Below, one piece after another: positions 21,324-32,608 of a DNA stretch of 64,000 nucleotides (the first letter of the stretch is position 1; every line of letters starts with the position of its first letter). This stretch comes from Asterias amurensis (taxonomy: Eukaryota > Echinodermata > Asteroidea > Forcipulatida > Asteriidae): positions 26,905,927 to 26,969,926 of the forward strand of contig NC_092649.1 of the NCBI RefSeq assembly GCF_032118995.1. Direction: 5' to 3'. The notes beneath the pieces were generated by a model that searched no databases, was not told where the DNA came from, and worked only from the letters and a program-made list of their open reading frames with translations. The position numbers and the translations under genes are program-made.

Positions 21324-21501
21324 GGATTAGTCTGTGTCATTTTAAATGTAAATGGGTCACAATAATGGTCACTAATATCTGGGGTCAGTATGTCCCGAAG
21401 TCAGAATGGCACGGATTAGTCTGTGTCATTTTAAATGTAAATGGGTCACAATAATGGTCACTAATATCTGGGGTCAGTATGTCCCGAAGTCAGAATGGCA
21501 C
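21324..21501. repeat. 89-bp tandem duplication
   Basis: 21324-21412 is repeated at 21413-21501 almost without change, starting GGATTAGTCTGTGTCATTTT. Units 2 to 4 have a single copy or a shortened one, so this is private to unit 1. Confidence 0.85.
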
Positions 21502-21652
21502 AGGAACGTTACATGACAAACTGAATCTGAAAGAAATTCCGGCCCCTACTTTAACCATTCCCCGGGTCAGCCTGACCCACAACTGGGTCAGGAACCATCA
21601 GAGCTGGAATCAGGGTCAATTCTGTCCCGGGGAGGGTTTTCTTTAGAGTGCT
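21350..21652. mobile_element. GGGTCA-rich terminal element
   Basis: Rich in GGGTCA and TGACCC pairs, ending with CCCGGGGAGGG..TTTAGAGTGC, which mirrors the CACTCT end at 19932. Equivalents lie at 28755-28957, 41722-41925 and 50690-50888. It may be the right end of one larger element that begins at 19932 and encloses the tRNA, or a separate MITE. Confidence 0.4.
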
Positions 21653-21896
21653 TTTAAAACGATTCCAGGCAGCAAGTTGGCCATTGGCAAAAAATGAGAA
21701 GAGCACAGTAAACAAAGTTTTTTTATTTTGAAGGAGGAAAATACTTAAACTGTCAGGAAAATTAAATCGCCAGGCCTTTGCAGTCTGAAGAAGTATACAT
21801 TAGTAAGCTGAATTGAAGACTAAGTGCTTTGAGTGTAAAACAACCGTATTTCTTGATTGACTTGGCCAAAGGTGGTCAAACAGTTAGGAAAATGAA

Positions 21897-21968
21897 GGGC
21901 TGGTCCGGGAGTCGAACCCGGGGCCTCTCGCACCCAAAGCGAGAATCATGCCACTAGACCAACCAGCC
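21897..21968 (-). tRNA. tRNA-Pro (TGG), unit 1
   Basis: 72 nt, perfect acceptor stem GGCTGGT/ACCAGCC, anticodon loop TTTGGGT (anticodon TGG), T arm CCGGG-TTCGACT-CCCGG fully paired. Lies 1.4 kb from the AGG gene on the same strand. Confidence 0.9.
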
Positions 21969-22603
21969 TACTTGAATATTATCCACAACAGGGCGCTGTT
22001 TCAGCCAATAATGTATCGGCTATATCATGCAGGACTACTAAAAACCACGATCACGGACTTGGAACCAAGTCTATGTTCTGTTTGTAAAACAGTTTGTGGT
22101 CATCGTAGTATTTGAGCAACGTCACATGATGTTGTAATCAACGCCGGTCGAACCAGAGACTCAAGGAAGAACATTAATTTAAGTATTGACAGAAGTTTAT
22201 TTTACCGAAAGTGACTATAAGATCATGAAGATGTGTCCACGTCTCTCGGTTTAATGTTTAACTAGGAATTTTGTTCAATATATTGGGTGTGTGTGGGGGA
22301 TGTCAAAAGTTTGGCTAAGGTAATAGCATAAGGAAGTTCATAACAACTCCAATTGCTATATCCAATTGATACTTTTATACAAAATCACTCTATTTCCCTT
22401 TTTGACGGGAAACTAAAACTTAATTTGTAATTCTTCACAAGCAACTCGTGACTCTAGATGTTGAGTATTATACTATTTTGTTGACAGTGTCGGTTTTGGT
22501 ACTTTTCATTCAGCATTGTGTACCGTGACACGTATCCTTGAACTAATGTTTCGTTGCACTTGCAGCGTAATATGCATCACGTGCCGCCATTGAATGAGTT
22601 ACA

Positions 22604-22856
22604 TAAGAGAAACTATAAATATAAATATAAATAGTAAACTAGCGGGTACAACCATGAGTAAAATCTGTATTTGAAGGAGTGGTGGCTCTAAAAAGAGCCG
22701 GTTTTGTCTCGACGTTTCGAACAGTATACTCTGCTTGTCTTCAGCAGAAGAGTATTGTTCGAAACGTCGAGACCAAACCGGCTCTTTTCAGAGCCACCAC
22801 TCCTTCAAATAGAGATTTACTCATGGTTGTCCCGCAAGTTTACTATTCATATTTAT
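22604..22856. mobile_element. Long palindrome with histone-type stem-loop, copy 2 (truncated)
   Basis: Same arms as copy 1; GGCTCTTTTCAGAGCC at 22780-22795 followed by ACCA is an exact histone-type stem-loop. The right arm stops at TATTTATAT and joins directly to the GTCCCCCAAAGCAC block that in other units lies about 1 kb further on. Confidence 0.65.
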
Positions 22857-23882
22857 ATGTCCCCCAAAGCACAATCTGCATCTCTGGATCAACGACTACG
22901 TCACCACAAGCCGCTGTCGATTTCAGCCGTGGCAGGGGAGGCGACTAGCCCCGTACCCCTTCCCTCCCCCAACTTGATTTAGGCCACTAAAAACACCGAG
23001 GCCTTTAAATTTCAGCCGTGGCAAGGGGGGGGGGGCGACTAGCCCGTACCTCTCCACTCTCCCCTCCCAACTTGATTTACGCCAATAAAACACTGAGACC
23101 TATAGATTTAGATACTTTTCGAGTTCTTAAATAATAAAGTGAAATCGAATGGACTAGACTCTGTGATACATTCTACCGTAGAGACCGCAAAAGCAATTTT
23201 CAATGGAATGATTAAGACCTATACAAATGCATGTGTTCCTATAAGTTCTTTATCACGAGCATTATTTGTACACAAACCAGTTATAATACATTACGTATTA
23301 ACCTTGCTGCTGTTGGCTGCTGAAATTCACGACATTCATATTCATATTCAAATGTTGATGTTGATGTTGACTCGCCTTTCAGTCGAGTTATTCTACCATA
23401 AACGGAGATCACATTCATAGTATTTGAATATCAATGCACCAAGTATGGTGTAATTACATAAATGTGAAGCCGCTGGAAGTAAGGTGGGCCAAAAAGTATG
23501 GAGGCCACGAAATGCTACATTATAAATGATGAACAAGTTGGGGAAATATTCAGAGGGGTGTACAACTTAATTCGTTGATATCCATTATTATTAAATAAAT
23601 CCCAACACGTGACTGCGAACAACAGAACGTCTAAACCTCAGATATATCTTATTTGATCTCAAGTTTTACGCCGAGCCGATTGTCAAAGCAGTTTTTTCCA
23701 TGACATCGATGGTGCACCTTAGAATCAGCAAAACAAATTTAGTATACTTTGTTGTGGTACCTTGATCACATAAGGAAGTTAGTTTGTACAAAAATAACCT
23801 GGACTCTGAAACATTTTCTCCGTTTTTTCCTATCTTGTTGGCAACGAAAACTCCATAGGTATGTACAGTTAAAAAAAAACAT

Positions 23883-24270
23883 TTTAAAGGCAGTGGACAC
23901 TATTGGTAATTACTCAAAATAATTATTAGCATAAAACCTTACTTTGTAACCAGTTATAGGGAGAGATTGATAGTATAACACATTGCGAGAAACGGCTCGC
24001 ACTGAAGTGATGTAGTTTTCGAGAAAGAAGTAATTTTCCACGAATTTGATTTCGAGACCTCAGGTTTAGAATTTTGAGGTCTCGAAATCAAGCATCTGAA
24101 AGCACACAACTTCGTGTGACAAGGGTGTTTTTTCTTTCTTTATTATCTCACAACTTCGACGACCAATTGAGCTCAAATTTTCACAGGTTTGTTTTTTATG
24201 CACATGTTGAGAAACACCAAGTGTGAAGACTGGTCTTTGACAATCACTTATAGTGTCCAGTGTCTTTAAA
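23883..24270 (+). mobile_element. MITE family M1 in unit 2
   Basis: Orthologous to the copy at 15893, same ends and orientation. Confidence 0.8.
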
Positions 24271-24715
24271 TCAGATTACTCATTAAGAATGGGTGTTCTG
24301 GAGTGATTATGTATTCTGAGAGTGCAAAATGTGCTGCAATATTAAGAAAGAGAATAATATTGTTCTAAAAGCAGGGAATGGGCAGTTTGGCAATTGTGTA
24401 TCAAACCATCTTTTTAAATTTGGGTAGGGGTCTTAGGGGAACGGGCTTTAGGCTGATAAATAAGTTAATTTGCTGCATGTATCTTCAGATCCAAGTTTGA
24501 GGGTCACCTACGTGAAAGTATCTCATATTACTATCCAGCACATTCTAGCGTGTTGTAGCGTGACTTTGTTTGTTGTTCCAAACAAAACTGTTTATCTTTA
24601 TTTTGTTATGCGCCACAACCATGCTGGGGGGGGGGGGGCCTAAGGCGGACTTGTAGCAAAGACAATTCTCTTATCACCCTTTCCTTAATATTCAGTGGAG
24701 TTCGTGAAGTACCTA

Positions 24716-24901
24716 GTAAGTTGATAAACTAAAGTTCTATTCCCAACCGTGAGATTTTTCCTAACAACTGGAAAGTGTACAACTGATACTAAGAAAACAA
24801 GTGTTTGCCTAATAATGTTCCTTCCTTGTTCGTCTTTTGCGCAAAAACACTGAGCAACTTTGTGGTTGACGGGAGTATTTGTTGATCTGTCCCTTCTTTA
24901 G
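24716..24901 (+). other. Candidate 5' UTR intron of receptor C
   Basis: CCTA|GTAAGT donor-like site and TTCTTTAG acceptor, 186 bp, ending six bases before the ATG as in the other copies. Confidence 0.4.
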
Positions 24902-24907
24902 GAAACA

Positions 24908-27010
24908 ATGGGATCCACTGAATGGACACTGTTCCTTTGTTGTCTTGGTGTCTGTATCGGCATCTCTCAGTCATCAACCTGCAGTCATGCGCAGTGTGAT
25001 TACGACTACGTCACTGCAAAGGCTGACTGCTCCTCACTCAATCTTGACTGCATCCCCGTCAACTACCCAGACGCCATTATCATGGATCTAAGCCACAACA
25101 ACATATCAGAGCTGTCACCAGACGATTTCAACGGCACATTCTCCAGCCTGGCTGAACTGTACCTTGACTACAATAACATATCTGATGTGACGTCACTGCT
25201 GGAATCCAGTGAGCTTGATAGCCTGCAGATATTGTCTGTTGATCACAACGTCATTTCTGACTTGCCGAATACTTGTCAGCTGAGCTCTCTCACTGAGCTC
25301 TTAGTAGACTATAACTCCATTACACGTTTATCTTATATTCCACGCTGCGACACATTGCAGCGGTTCTCAGCCGATTCTAATTTAATCGATCGTGTTGACT
25401 TGTATACTCCGCTAAATGCTAATATCAGCCTGCAGTTTAACCGACTGGCTAGGGTGCATATTTATTCGCGCGGGAGTTACGGAGGTAGGCCTACTTCTTT
25501 TCTTTTAGATCACAATGAAATACAATATCTGGATATCCGTGGCCGAGACCTCCTCAGCATCGATATATACTCACTTAATCACAACCAACTACAGTCGGTA
25601 AGCATTGACGCAACTCTAGATACATTAAACGTAGGCAGTAACGGATTGTCAAACTGGAATAGCTTCTACATCAGTCGATACAGAAACACGATGAAAAGAA
25701 TGGACATGAGCAACAATTCCTTCGATTCATTGATTCAACCACCTTGGGCCGAAGGGCTGGAGTTCTTAAACGCCGATACCAACCTGCTAGCAAACCTGTC
25801 CTCGACAACCCTGTCAGGATTTGTCGATCTGACTGAACTGCATGTAGCCAATAATCGTCTCTTGTTCATCTCATCCACTGCACTGAGTCAACTCACCATG
25901 CTAAGGTCACTGTATCTCGACGACAATGCCCTGACGTCATTGTTTGGAGGAGTATTTTTCAACCAGTCTATCTTATTTGAGCTGTCCATCACCAACAACC
26001 GACTCACCATGTTACATTCTGATTACTTCATGGGTCTGTTGTCGTTGAAGCGTCTGTACCTCGCAGGGAATCAACTCACTAGCGTTAACATGCTGATGTT
26101 TCAACTGGTGCCTGAAATTATAAACGTGGACTTATCCCGAAATGAGCTTCAGCTGGTCGACCTGCAGGACTGTCCTCTTGTTAATCTTACAAACCTACAG
26201 GATCTCTCACTTGCTCACAATCTGATTCATGATGCAGACACTATCTTGGGCTTCTGTGATACCTTGCAAGTACTGGATCTGAGTTATAACTTGATCCAAG
26301 TCGTGCCCGGTGATTCGCTATCTGGGAGGAATAGAGCTTTGTCCAAACTCGAGCTAGAAGGCAACCCACTGCAGTGTGACTGTAGGCTCACAGGTCTACG
26401 AGACTGGCTGCGTAACAATCCACCATACGTTGAGCCTCGATGTGAAGGACCGAATCATTACTATGGGTCAGTGATAACAGACCTGGACAGTCATGACTTC
26501 TTATGTCAAGCACCGATGGCGATGGTGGACAAACAGCTGACAGCCCTGGCTGGAAAATCTGTGACTCTCATATGTTCAGCTACTGGCATTCCTGCTCCGA
26601 CCGTAACATGGCTCTCACCAAACGACACAGAGATACTAGCTCATGACGAAGGAAGATTCACCATTCTGCGAGGAAAGATTCTGCATATCACACCAGTTGA
26701 GAAACATGACGAAGGGAGGTACACATGTCTTGCCCATAACATCTTGGGTGAAGGGAGAGCCGAGGTCAACCTTACAGTGACTACCTCTAAATCAGACGCC
26801 CCACAGCCACACTCACTAGCTTCTTCCGTTCTCCCCACAATGTTTATCGCCATTACAATATACGGTTGCTGTATTTGCTGGTATCATATTCCTCCGTCGG
26901 TATCACAGGAAACAGCAAGAAGCCAACTCCAAGGAAGGAATAGAAGGAGCTTGAAGGAAGGGACATCAAAAGTCGAACGTGCGGTACCGCGGACGTTTAA
27001 CAACTCGTAA
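24908..27010 (+). CDS. LRR-Ig receptor C, without membrane anchor and tail
   Basis: 700 residues, one exon. Signal peptide, LRRs, LRRCT and Ig domain are intact and close to the other copies; a three-base insertion adds one Gly in SLFGGVFF. Near residue 651 one extra base (ATATACGG where the others have ATAACGG) shifts the frame inside the transmembrane segment. The shifted frame reads GCCICWYHIPPS and runs about 40 further codons, partly inside a 604-bp inverted-repeat insertion, to a stop. The stop-transfer sequence and all four tail tyrosines are absent. The usual 3' UTR and polyadenylation signal are also gone. If expressed it would be secreted, acting as a soluble form or decoy, or it may be a decaying copy. 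LRR residues 140-240 resemble A and D rather than B and E. Confidence 0.75.
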   Translation: MGSTEWTLFLCCLGVCIGISQSSTCSHAQCDYDYVTAKADCSSLNLDCIPVNYPDAIIMDLSHNNISELSPDDFNGTFSSLAELYLDYNNISDVTSLLESSELDSLQILSVDHNVISDLPNTCQLSSLTELLVDYNSITRLSYIPRCDTLQRFSADSNLIDRVDLYTPLNANISLQFNRLARVHIYSRGSYGGRPTSFLLDHNEIQYLDIRGRDLLSIDIYSLNHNQLQSVSIDATLDTLNVGSNGLSNWNSFYISRYRNTMKRMDMSNNSFDSLIQPPWAEGLEFLNADTNLLANLSSTTLSGFVDLTELHVANNRLLFISSTALSQLTMLRSLYLDDNALTSLFGGVFFNQSILFELSITNNRLTMLHSDYFMGLLSLKRLYLAGNQLTSVNMLMFQLVPEIINVDLSRNELQLVDLQDCPLVNLTNLQDLSLAHNLIHDADTILGFCDTLQVLDLSYNLIQVVPGDSLSGRNRALSKLELEGNPLQCDCRLTGLRDWLRNNPPYVEPRCEGPNHYYGSVITDLDSHDFLCQAPMAMVDKQLTALAGKSVTLICSATGIPAPTVTWLSPNDTEILAHDEGRFTILRGKILHITPVEKHDEGRYTCLAHNILGEGRAEVNLTVTTSKSDAPQPHSLASSVLPTMFIAITIYGCCICWYHIPPSVSQETARSQLQGRNRRSLKEGTSKVERAVPRTFNNS

Positions 27011-27535
27011 TCACCCACATACCTTATACAGACAATGGGCGACCTGGCGTATGTGAGTTTGCGCGTGCGCACTTGGTTCTTCACTCAACCATGGTGTCGT
27101 ATGTCGTATGGATATAATACAGAAAAACAAACCTGATAACAATTGTGTACACTTGTGCTCACCAAATCGAAAAACATAATTGAATACCAACCACCCTCGT
27201 GTGCTAATACCCAAATTTTGAACCACCGCTAGTGACCGGAAAGTCACAAAAAATGAAAAAATATGCCATGATGTTTCAGTGAAACACCACAAATGGTAAA
27301 TGAAAACGTGTGTATTCACAATTCTTGTCTCCAATGGTTCAACTTTACACGAAGGCAACGGTGCAGAGCGGCGGTACCGCACGTTCTATACAAAGAAATC
27401 TAATCCTGCTCGTTAATCGGCCGCCCAGCTGAAGGTCTCCTATCTTTTTTCACTGGTTAGACGGGGGCATTGTCAGGATATTCTTTTGTTACTCTGCGGT
27501 TTTGTGGGTCGTTCGAGCTCCTTCTATTCCTTCCT
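26932..27535. mobile_element. Inverted-repeat insertion at the 3' end of receptor C
   Basis: Outer terminal repeats AGGAAGGAATAGAAGGAGCT (26932-26951) and its complement (27516-27535) enclose a second perfect inverted repeat GAACGTGCGGTACCGC (26975-26990, complement at 27371-27386). 604 bp, no transposase, absent from other units. Sequence on its left belongs to the tail-coding region, while sequence on its right corresponds to about 49437 in unit 4, so about 1.2 kb of host DNA was lost at the insertion. Confidence 0.75.
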
Positions 27536-27831
27536 CCATGCTCTTACTAAGTCATTAGGCATTATTTTGATTTTGCGTTGTTCTTTCAATTTTTTTTTAA
27601 CATTATAGATTTAGTGATAATTCAAATGTATACTGCGCTAAAGATTACATAACACATTGTATAATACACAGAATGGAAGAAAAATATAATAATTATTGAA
27701 ATACTAATGTTTGTATTGCAATGTAAATGTTGCATCACGGGGTTTGTTCATCTTTATAACCAAAATGTAACGTACTTTTTTTTCCAAAAGTCATACTCGT
27801 CTCTGTATGAGAGCTGTTTAAAATTCTAATC

Positions 27832-27903
27832 GGGCTGGTCCCGGAATTGAACCCGGGACCTCTCGCACCCTAAGCGAGAATCATACCACTAGACCAATCA
27901 GCC
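27832..27903 (-). tRNA. tRNA-Pro (AGG), unit 2, degenerate
   Basis: Same length and anticodon loop as the unit 1 copy. The acceptor stem has one mismatch (GGCTGAT against ACCAGCC) and the T stem has one (CCGGG against CCGGG). Two broken pairs make it a likely tRNA pseudogene. Confidence 0.7.
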
Positions 27904-28121
27904 GTTAACATTAACGGTAAAATCTGCTAACTAAACACAAATTGTACAGCCTCAAACACTCGAAAAATAAAGTTCTCTCGTGAGGACACACCAGGGGGAG
28001 GTTAAAGTTCAAGGACTGTATTTGGAAATTATGTTTCTCACTTGACTGATTTTGTCATCAGTTGCAACATGAACACGATTGAATTATGGACAAGGACGAA
28101 CACACCTCGTTAAATTATGAC

Positions 28122-28605
28122 TTTAAATGCATGGACACTATTGGTTTAATCACTCAATGTAGCATAAACACTTATACTTAGTAAACGTTCAGTGGAGAGC
28201 CGATGATTATAAAATATATTGTGAGAAACGGCTCCTTCTGACCGTCGTTTTTGAATTTTGCTTTTTATGCATAATGTTGGGACACACCACGAATTGGGAT
28301 ACGTGGTCTTTGACAAAGTGACCATCCACCACCAATGGGCTGTAAAGTTGACACTTTTACTGTTATGTGCTAATGCATTATTGGAGAGAGTGTGTAATCA
28401 GCCTTCAAAATGATACCATCCACATTTAAATCAGACTTTTCTTGACGAAGTTATGATTTCTCAAAGCCACCTACTTTTTTATTCAGATTTCTCAAAGATT
28501 TCTTGAAAACCCAAACAATTTAATATGCTCTGCAATGTGCAAGTGCGACTTTACAGCCCATTGGTGGTGGATGGTCACAAATACCAATTATGTCCAGTGC
28601 CATTA
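28122..28605 (+). mobile_element. M1 with nested M4, unit 2
   Basis: M1 ends TTTAAATGCATGGACACTA and TGTCCAGTGCCATTAA; the nested M4 element occupies 28319-28577. Confidence 0.7.
28319..28577. mobile_element. MITE family M4, unit 2
   Basis: Intact terminal inverted repeats TGACCATCCACCACCAATGG and complement; orthologous to 20893-21152. Confidence 0.8.
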
Positions 28606-29196
28606 ACATGCTTTCCCCATCACATCTTTAAGATAATATCAAAATGAAGTGCATGTAAATTAAATAATATATGGTCCAGTATTCAGATTATGTAGGATAT
28701 GGTGATGGGATTAAAATACATAAAATTGAATTGTGTTTCTTTGCATGGATTACAATAATGGTCACTAATATCTCGGGGTCAGTATGTCCCGAAGTCAGAA
28801 TGGCCCAGGAACGTTACATGACAAACTGAATCTGAAAGAAATTCCGGCCACTACTTTAACCATTCCACGGGTCAGCCTGACCCACAACTGGGTCGGGAAC
28901 CATCAGAGCTGGAATCAGGGTCAATTCTGACCCGGGGAGGTTTTCTTTAGAGTGCTTAACGATTCCAGGCAGCAAGTTGGTCATTGGCAAAAATGAGAAG
29001 AGCACAGTAAACAAAGTTGTTTTTATTTTGAAAGAGGAAAATAGTTAAACTGTCAGGAAAATTAAATCGCCAGGCCTTTGCAGTCTGAAGAAGTATACAT
29101 TAGTAAGCTGAATTGAAGACTAAGTGCTTTGAGTGTAAAACAACCGTATTTCTTGATTGACTTGGCCAAAGGTGGTCAAACAGTTATGAAAATGAA

Positions 29197-29268
29197 GGGC
29201 TGGTCCGGGAGTCGAACCCGGGGCCTCTCGCACCCAAAGCGAGAATCATGCCACTAGACCAACCAGCC
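29197..29268 (-). tRNA. tRNA-Pro (TGG), unit 2
   Basis: All stems paired, anticodon TGG; identical to the unit 1 TGG gene over 72 nt as read by eye. Confidence 0.9.
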
Positions 29269-29892
29269 TACTTGAATATTATCCACAACAGGGCACTGTT
29301 TCAGCCAATAATGTATCGGCTATATCATGCAGGACTACTAAAAACCACGATCACGGACTTGGAACCAAGTCTATGTTCTGTTTGTAAAACAGTTTGTGGT
29401 CATCGTAGTATTTGAGCAACATCACATGATGTTGTAATCAATGCCGGTCGAAACAGAGACTCAAGGAAGAACATTAATTTAAGTATTGACAGAAGTTTAT
29501 TTTACCGAAAGTGACTATAAGATCATGAAGATGTGTCCACGTCTCTCGGTTTAATGTTTAACTAGGAATTTTGTTCAATATATTGGGTGTGTGTGGGGGA
29601 TGTCAAAAGTTTGGCTAAGGTAATAGCATAAGGAAGTTCATAACAACTCCAATTGCTATATCCAATTGATACTTTTATACAAAATCACTCTATTTCCCTT
29701 TTTGACGGGAAACTAAAACTTAATTTGTAATTCTTCACAAGCAACTCGTGACTGTAGATGTTGAGTATTATACTATTTTGTTGACAGTGTCGGTTTTGGT
29801 ACTTTTCATTCAGCATTGTGTACCGTGACACGTATCCTTGAACTAATGTTTCGTTGCACTTGCAGCGTAATATGCATCACGTGCCGCCATTG

Positions 29893-30200
29893 AATGAGTT
29901 ACATAAGAGAAACTATAAATATAAATATAAATAGTAAACTAGCGGGTACAACCATGAGTAAAATCTCTATTTGAAGGGTGGTGGCTCTGAAAAGAGCCGG
30001 TTTGGTCTCGACGTTTCGAACAGTATACTCTGCTCGTCTTCAGCAGAAGAGTATTGTTCGAAACGTCGAGACCAAACCGGCTCTTTTCAGAGCCACCACT
30101 CCTTCAAATAGAGATTTACTCATGGTTGTCCCGCAAGTTTACTATTCATATTTATATCTAAGTTTCTCTTATTCTCCACACCATGCAAAGCTTCAAACAC
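29893..30200. mobile_element. Long palindrome with histone-type stem-loop, copy 3
   Basis: Full arms. GGCTCTTTTCAGAGCC at 30079-30094 is followed by ACCA; its complement is on the other arm at 29983-29998. TGAGTTACAT repeats flank it near 29895 and 30206. Non-coding; the 89-codon frame inside is the palindrome read as protein. Confidence 0.65.
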
Positions 30201-30221
30201 CATTTGAGTTACATTGGGTTC

Positions 30222-30605
30222 TTAAAAACACTGGACACCTATGGTAATTGTGAAAGACCAGTCTTCTCGTTTGTTGTATCTCAACATATGCACGGAATAA
30301 CAAACCTGTGAAAATTTGAACTCAATTGGTCGTCGAAGTTGCGAGAGTATAATGGAACAAAAAACACCCTTGTCCCACGAAGTTATGTACTTTCAGATCC
30401 TTGATTTCGAGAGCTCAAAATCAAACTCTGAGGTCTCGAAATAAAATTCAAATATTTTAGTGGAACATTCTTTCTCGAAAACTACTTTACTTCAGAGGGA
30501 GCCGTTTCTCACAATGTTTTATACTATTAACAGCCTCTCCATTGATCGTTAACAAGGAAGTTTTTATGCTAACAATGATTACCAATAGTGTCCAGTGCCT
30601 TTAAA
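30222..30605 (-). mobile_element. MITE family M1 in unit 3 (distal copy)
   Basis: Orthologous to 13907-14288; ends TTAAAAACACTGGACACCTA and TGTCCAGTGCCTTTAAAGG. Confidence 0.75.
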
Positions 30606-31140
30606 GGTTTTGTTCAGGTTTGGTAGAATGGACAGTGTGTCTGTTAAGATCATCCATCATCCAATGAAACCAATTTTGGCTTAATCCGCTGTGTAAATCG
30701 GCAGAAAACAGTAAAAACAGTTCTGAGCAATTTGGTTGTAACACCGAAATTATTGCTATTGCAGTTTGTCCTTTTGGGTTTTTCAGATACAGTTCTCTCT
30801 ATTAAAAAGACTTCATCACAGAGGGAAATATTTCACACACAAAATAGTAAAAAAGTTCTAGTATATTAAACTTCATAATCAGTATTTTGCTGTATATTGT
30901 GTTCACTTTACCATGCTCATAATTTGAGTTCTGAGAAATGTGAGTTTGTGAATAACCCAGTTCTCTGATGTACAAGAAAATAACAACCAGGCAAAACGGA
31001 ACTGTGAAATGTCTGTGTGAACTCCCTGTTTGTAAAGGCTGATTCCAATTTGAAATTGAAATATTCCAAATTGTCCTCAAGCAAGCACACCAAGGGCCAG
31101 CCACTCACATGTAATTCTCAATCCGAGTTTCTCCTTGCGA

Positions 31141-31142
<2 letters not shown>

Positions 31143-31176
<34 letters not shown>

Positions 31177-31194
31177 GGGGGGGGGGGGGGGGGT
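31143..31194 (+). repeat. Poly-T/poly-G tract, unit 3
   Basis: More than 30 T followed by about 18 G; longer than in units 1 and 4. Confidence 0.85.
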
Positions 31195-32221
31195 GTTGTC
31201 CCCCAAAGCACAATCTGCATCTCTGGATCAACGACTACGTCACCACAAGCCGCTGTCGATTTCAGCCGTGGCAGGGGAGGCGACTAGCCCCGTACCCCTC
31301 CCCTCCCCTGCCCCAACTTGATTTAGGCCACTAAAAACACCGAGGCCTTTACATTTCAGCCGTGGCAGGGGGGGGGGGCGACTAGCCCGTACCCCTCCAC
31401 TCTCCCCTCCCAACTTGATTTACGCCTCTAAAACACTGAGACCTATAGATTTAGATACTTTTCGAGTTCTTAAACAATAAAGTGAAATCGAATGGACTAG
31501 ACTCTGTGATACATTCTACCGTAGAGACCGCAAAAGCAACTTTCAATGGAATGATTAAGACCCATACAAATGCATGTGTTCCTATAAGTTCTGTATCACG
31601 AGCATTATTTGTACACAAACCATTTATAATACAGTACGTATTAACCTTGCTGCTGTTGGCTGTATAATATTCACGACCATCATATTCAAATGGTAATCTT
31701 GATGTTGACTCGCCTTTCAGTTCAGTTATTCTACCATAATGGAAATCAAAGTTCAAAATATTTGAATATCAAAGCACCAAGTATGCTGTAATGACATAAA
31801 GGGGAAGCCCCTGGAAATAAGGTGGGGCAAAAAGTATGGGGGCCACGAAATGCTACATTATAAATGATGAACAAGTTGGAGGAAATATTCAGAGGGGTGT
31901 ACAACTTAATTCGTTGATATCCATTATTATTAAATAAATCCCAACACGTGACTGCGAACAACAGAACGTCTGAACCTCAGATATATCTTATTTGATCTCA
32001 AGTTTTACGCCGAGCCGATTGTCAAAGCAGTTTTTGTCCATGGCATTGATGGTGCACCTTAGAATCAGCAAAACAAATTTATTATACTTTGTTGTGGTAC
32101 CTTGATCACATAAGGAAGTTAGTTGGTAAAACAATAACCTGGACTCTGAAACATTTTCTCCGTTTTTCCTATCTTGTTGGCAACGAAAACTCCATAGGTA
32201 TGTACAGTTAAAAAAAAACAT

Positions 32222-32608
32222 TTTAAAGGCAGTGGACACTATTGGTAATTACTCAAAGTAATTATTAGCATAAAAACTTACTTTGTAACCAGTTAGGGAG
32301 AGGTTGATAGTATAAAACATTGCGAGAAACGGCTCCCACTGAAGTGATGTAGTTTTCGAGAAAGAAGTAATTTTCCACGAATTTGATTTCGAGACCTCAG
32401 GTTTAGAATTTTGAGGTCTCGAAATCAAGCATCTGAAAGCACACAACTTCGTGTGACAAGGGTGTTTTTTCTTTCTTTATTATCTCACAACTTCGACCAC
32501 CAATTGAGCTCAAATTTTCACAGGTTTGTTATTTTATGCACATGTTGAAAAACACCAAGTGTGAAGACTGGTCTTTGACAATCACTTATAGTGTCCAGTG
32601 TCTTTAAA
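32222..32608 (+). mobile_element. MITE family M1 in unit 3 (proximal copy)
   Basis: Orthologous to 15893-16280. Confidence 0.8.

Larger units (their letters stand above)
12946..21978 (+). repeat. Tandem array unit 1 (contains receptor B)
   Basis: First of four homologous units that each begin at TTATCCACAACAGGGC and end just after a tRNA-Pro(TGG) with CTTGAATA. Unit 1 is about 9.0 kb. Homology to the other units starts abruptly at 12946, marking the left edge of the array. Confidence 0.85.
21979..29278 (+). repeat. Tandem array unit 2 (contains receptor C)
   Basis: About 7.3 kb, the shortest unit. It lacks about 1 kb of 5' flank (join near 22855) and about 1.2 kb spanning the gene's 3' end, where an inverted-repeat insertion sits. 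Confidence 0.85.

Noticed and set aside
29978-30247. 89-codon frame repeated in several units (also 22679 and 42945)
   Set aside because: It is the palindrome and histone-type stem-loop read as protein; no protein features.
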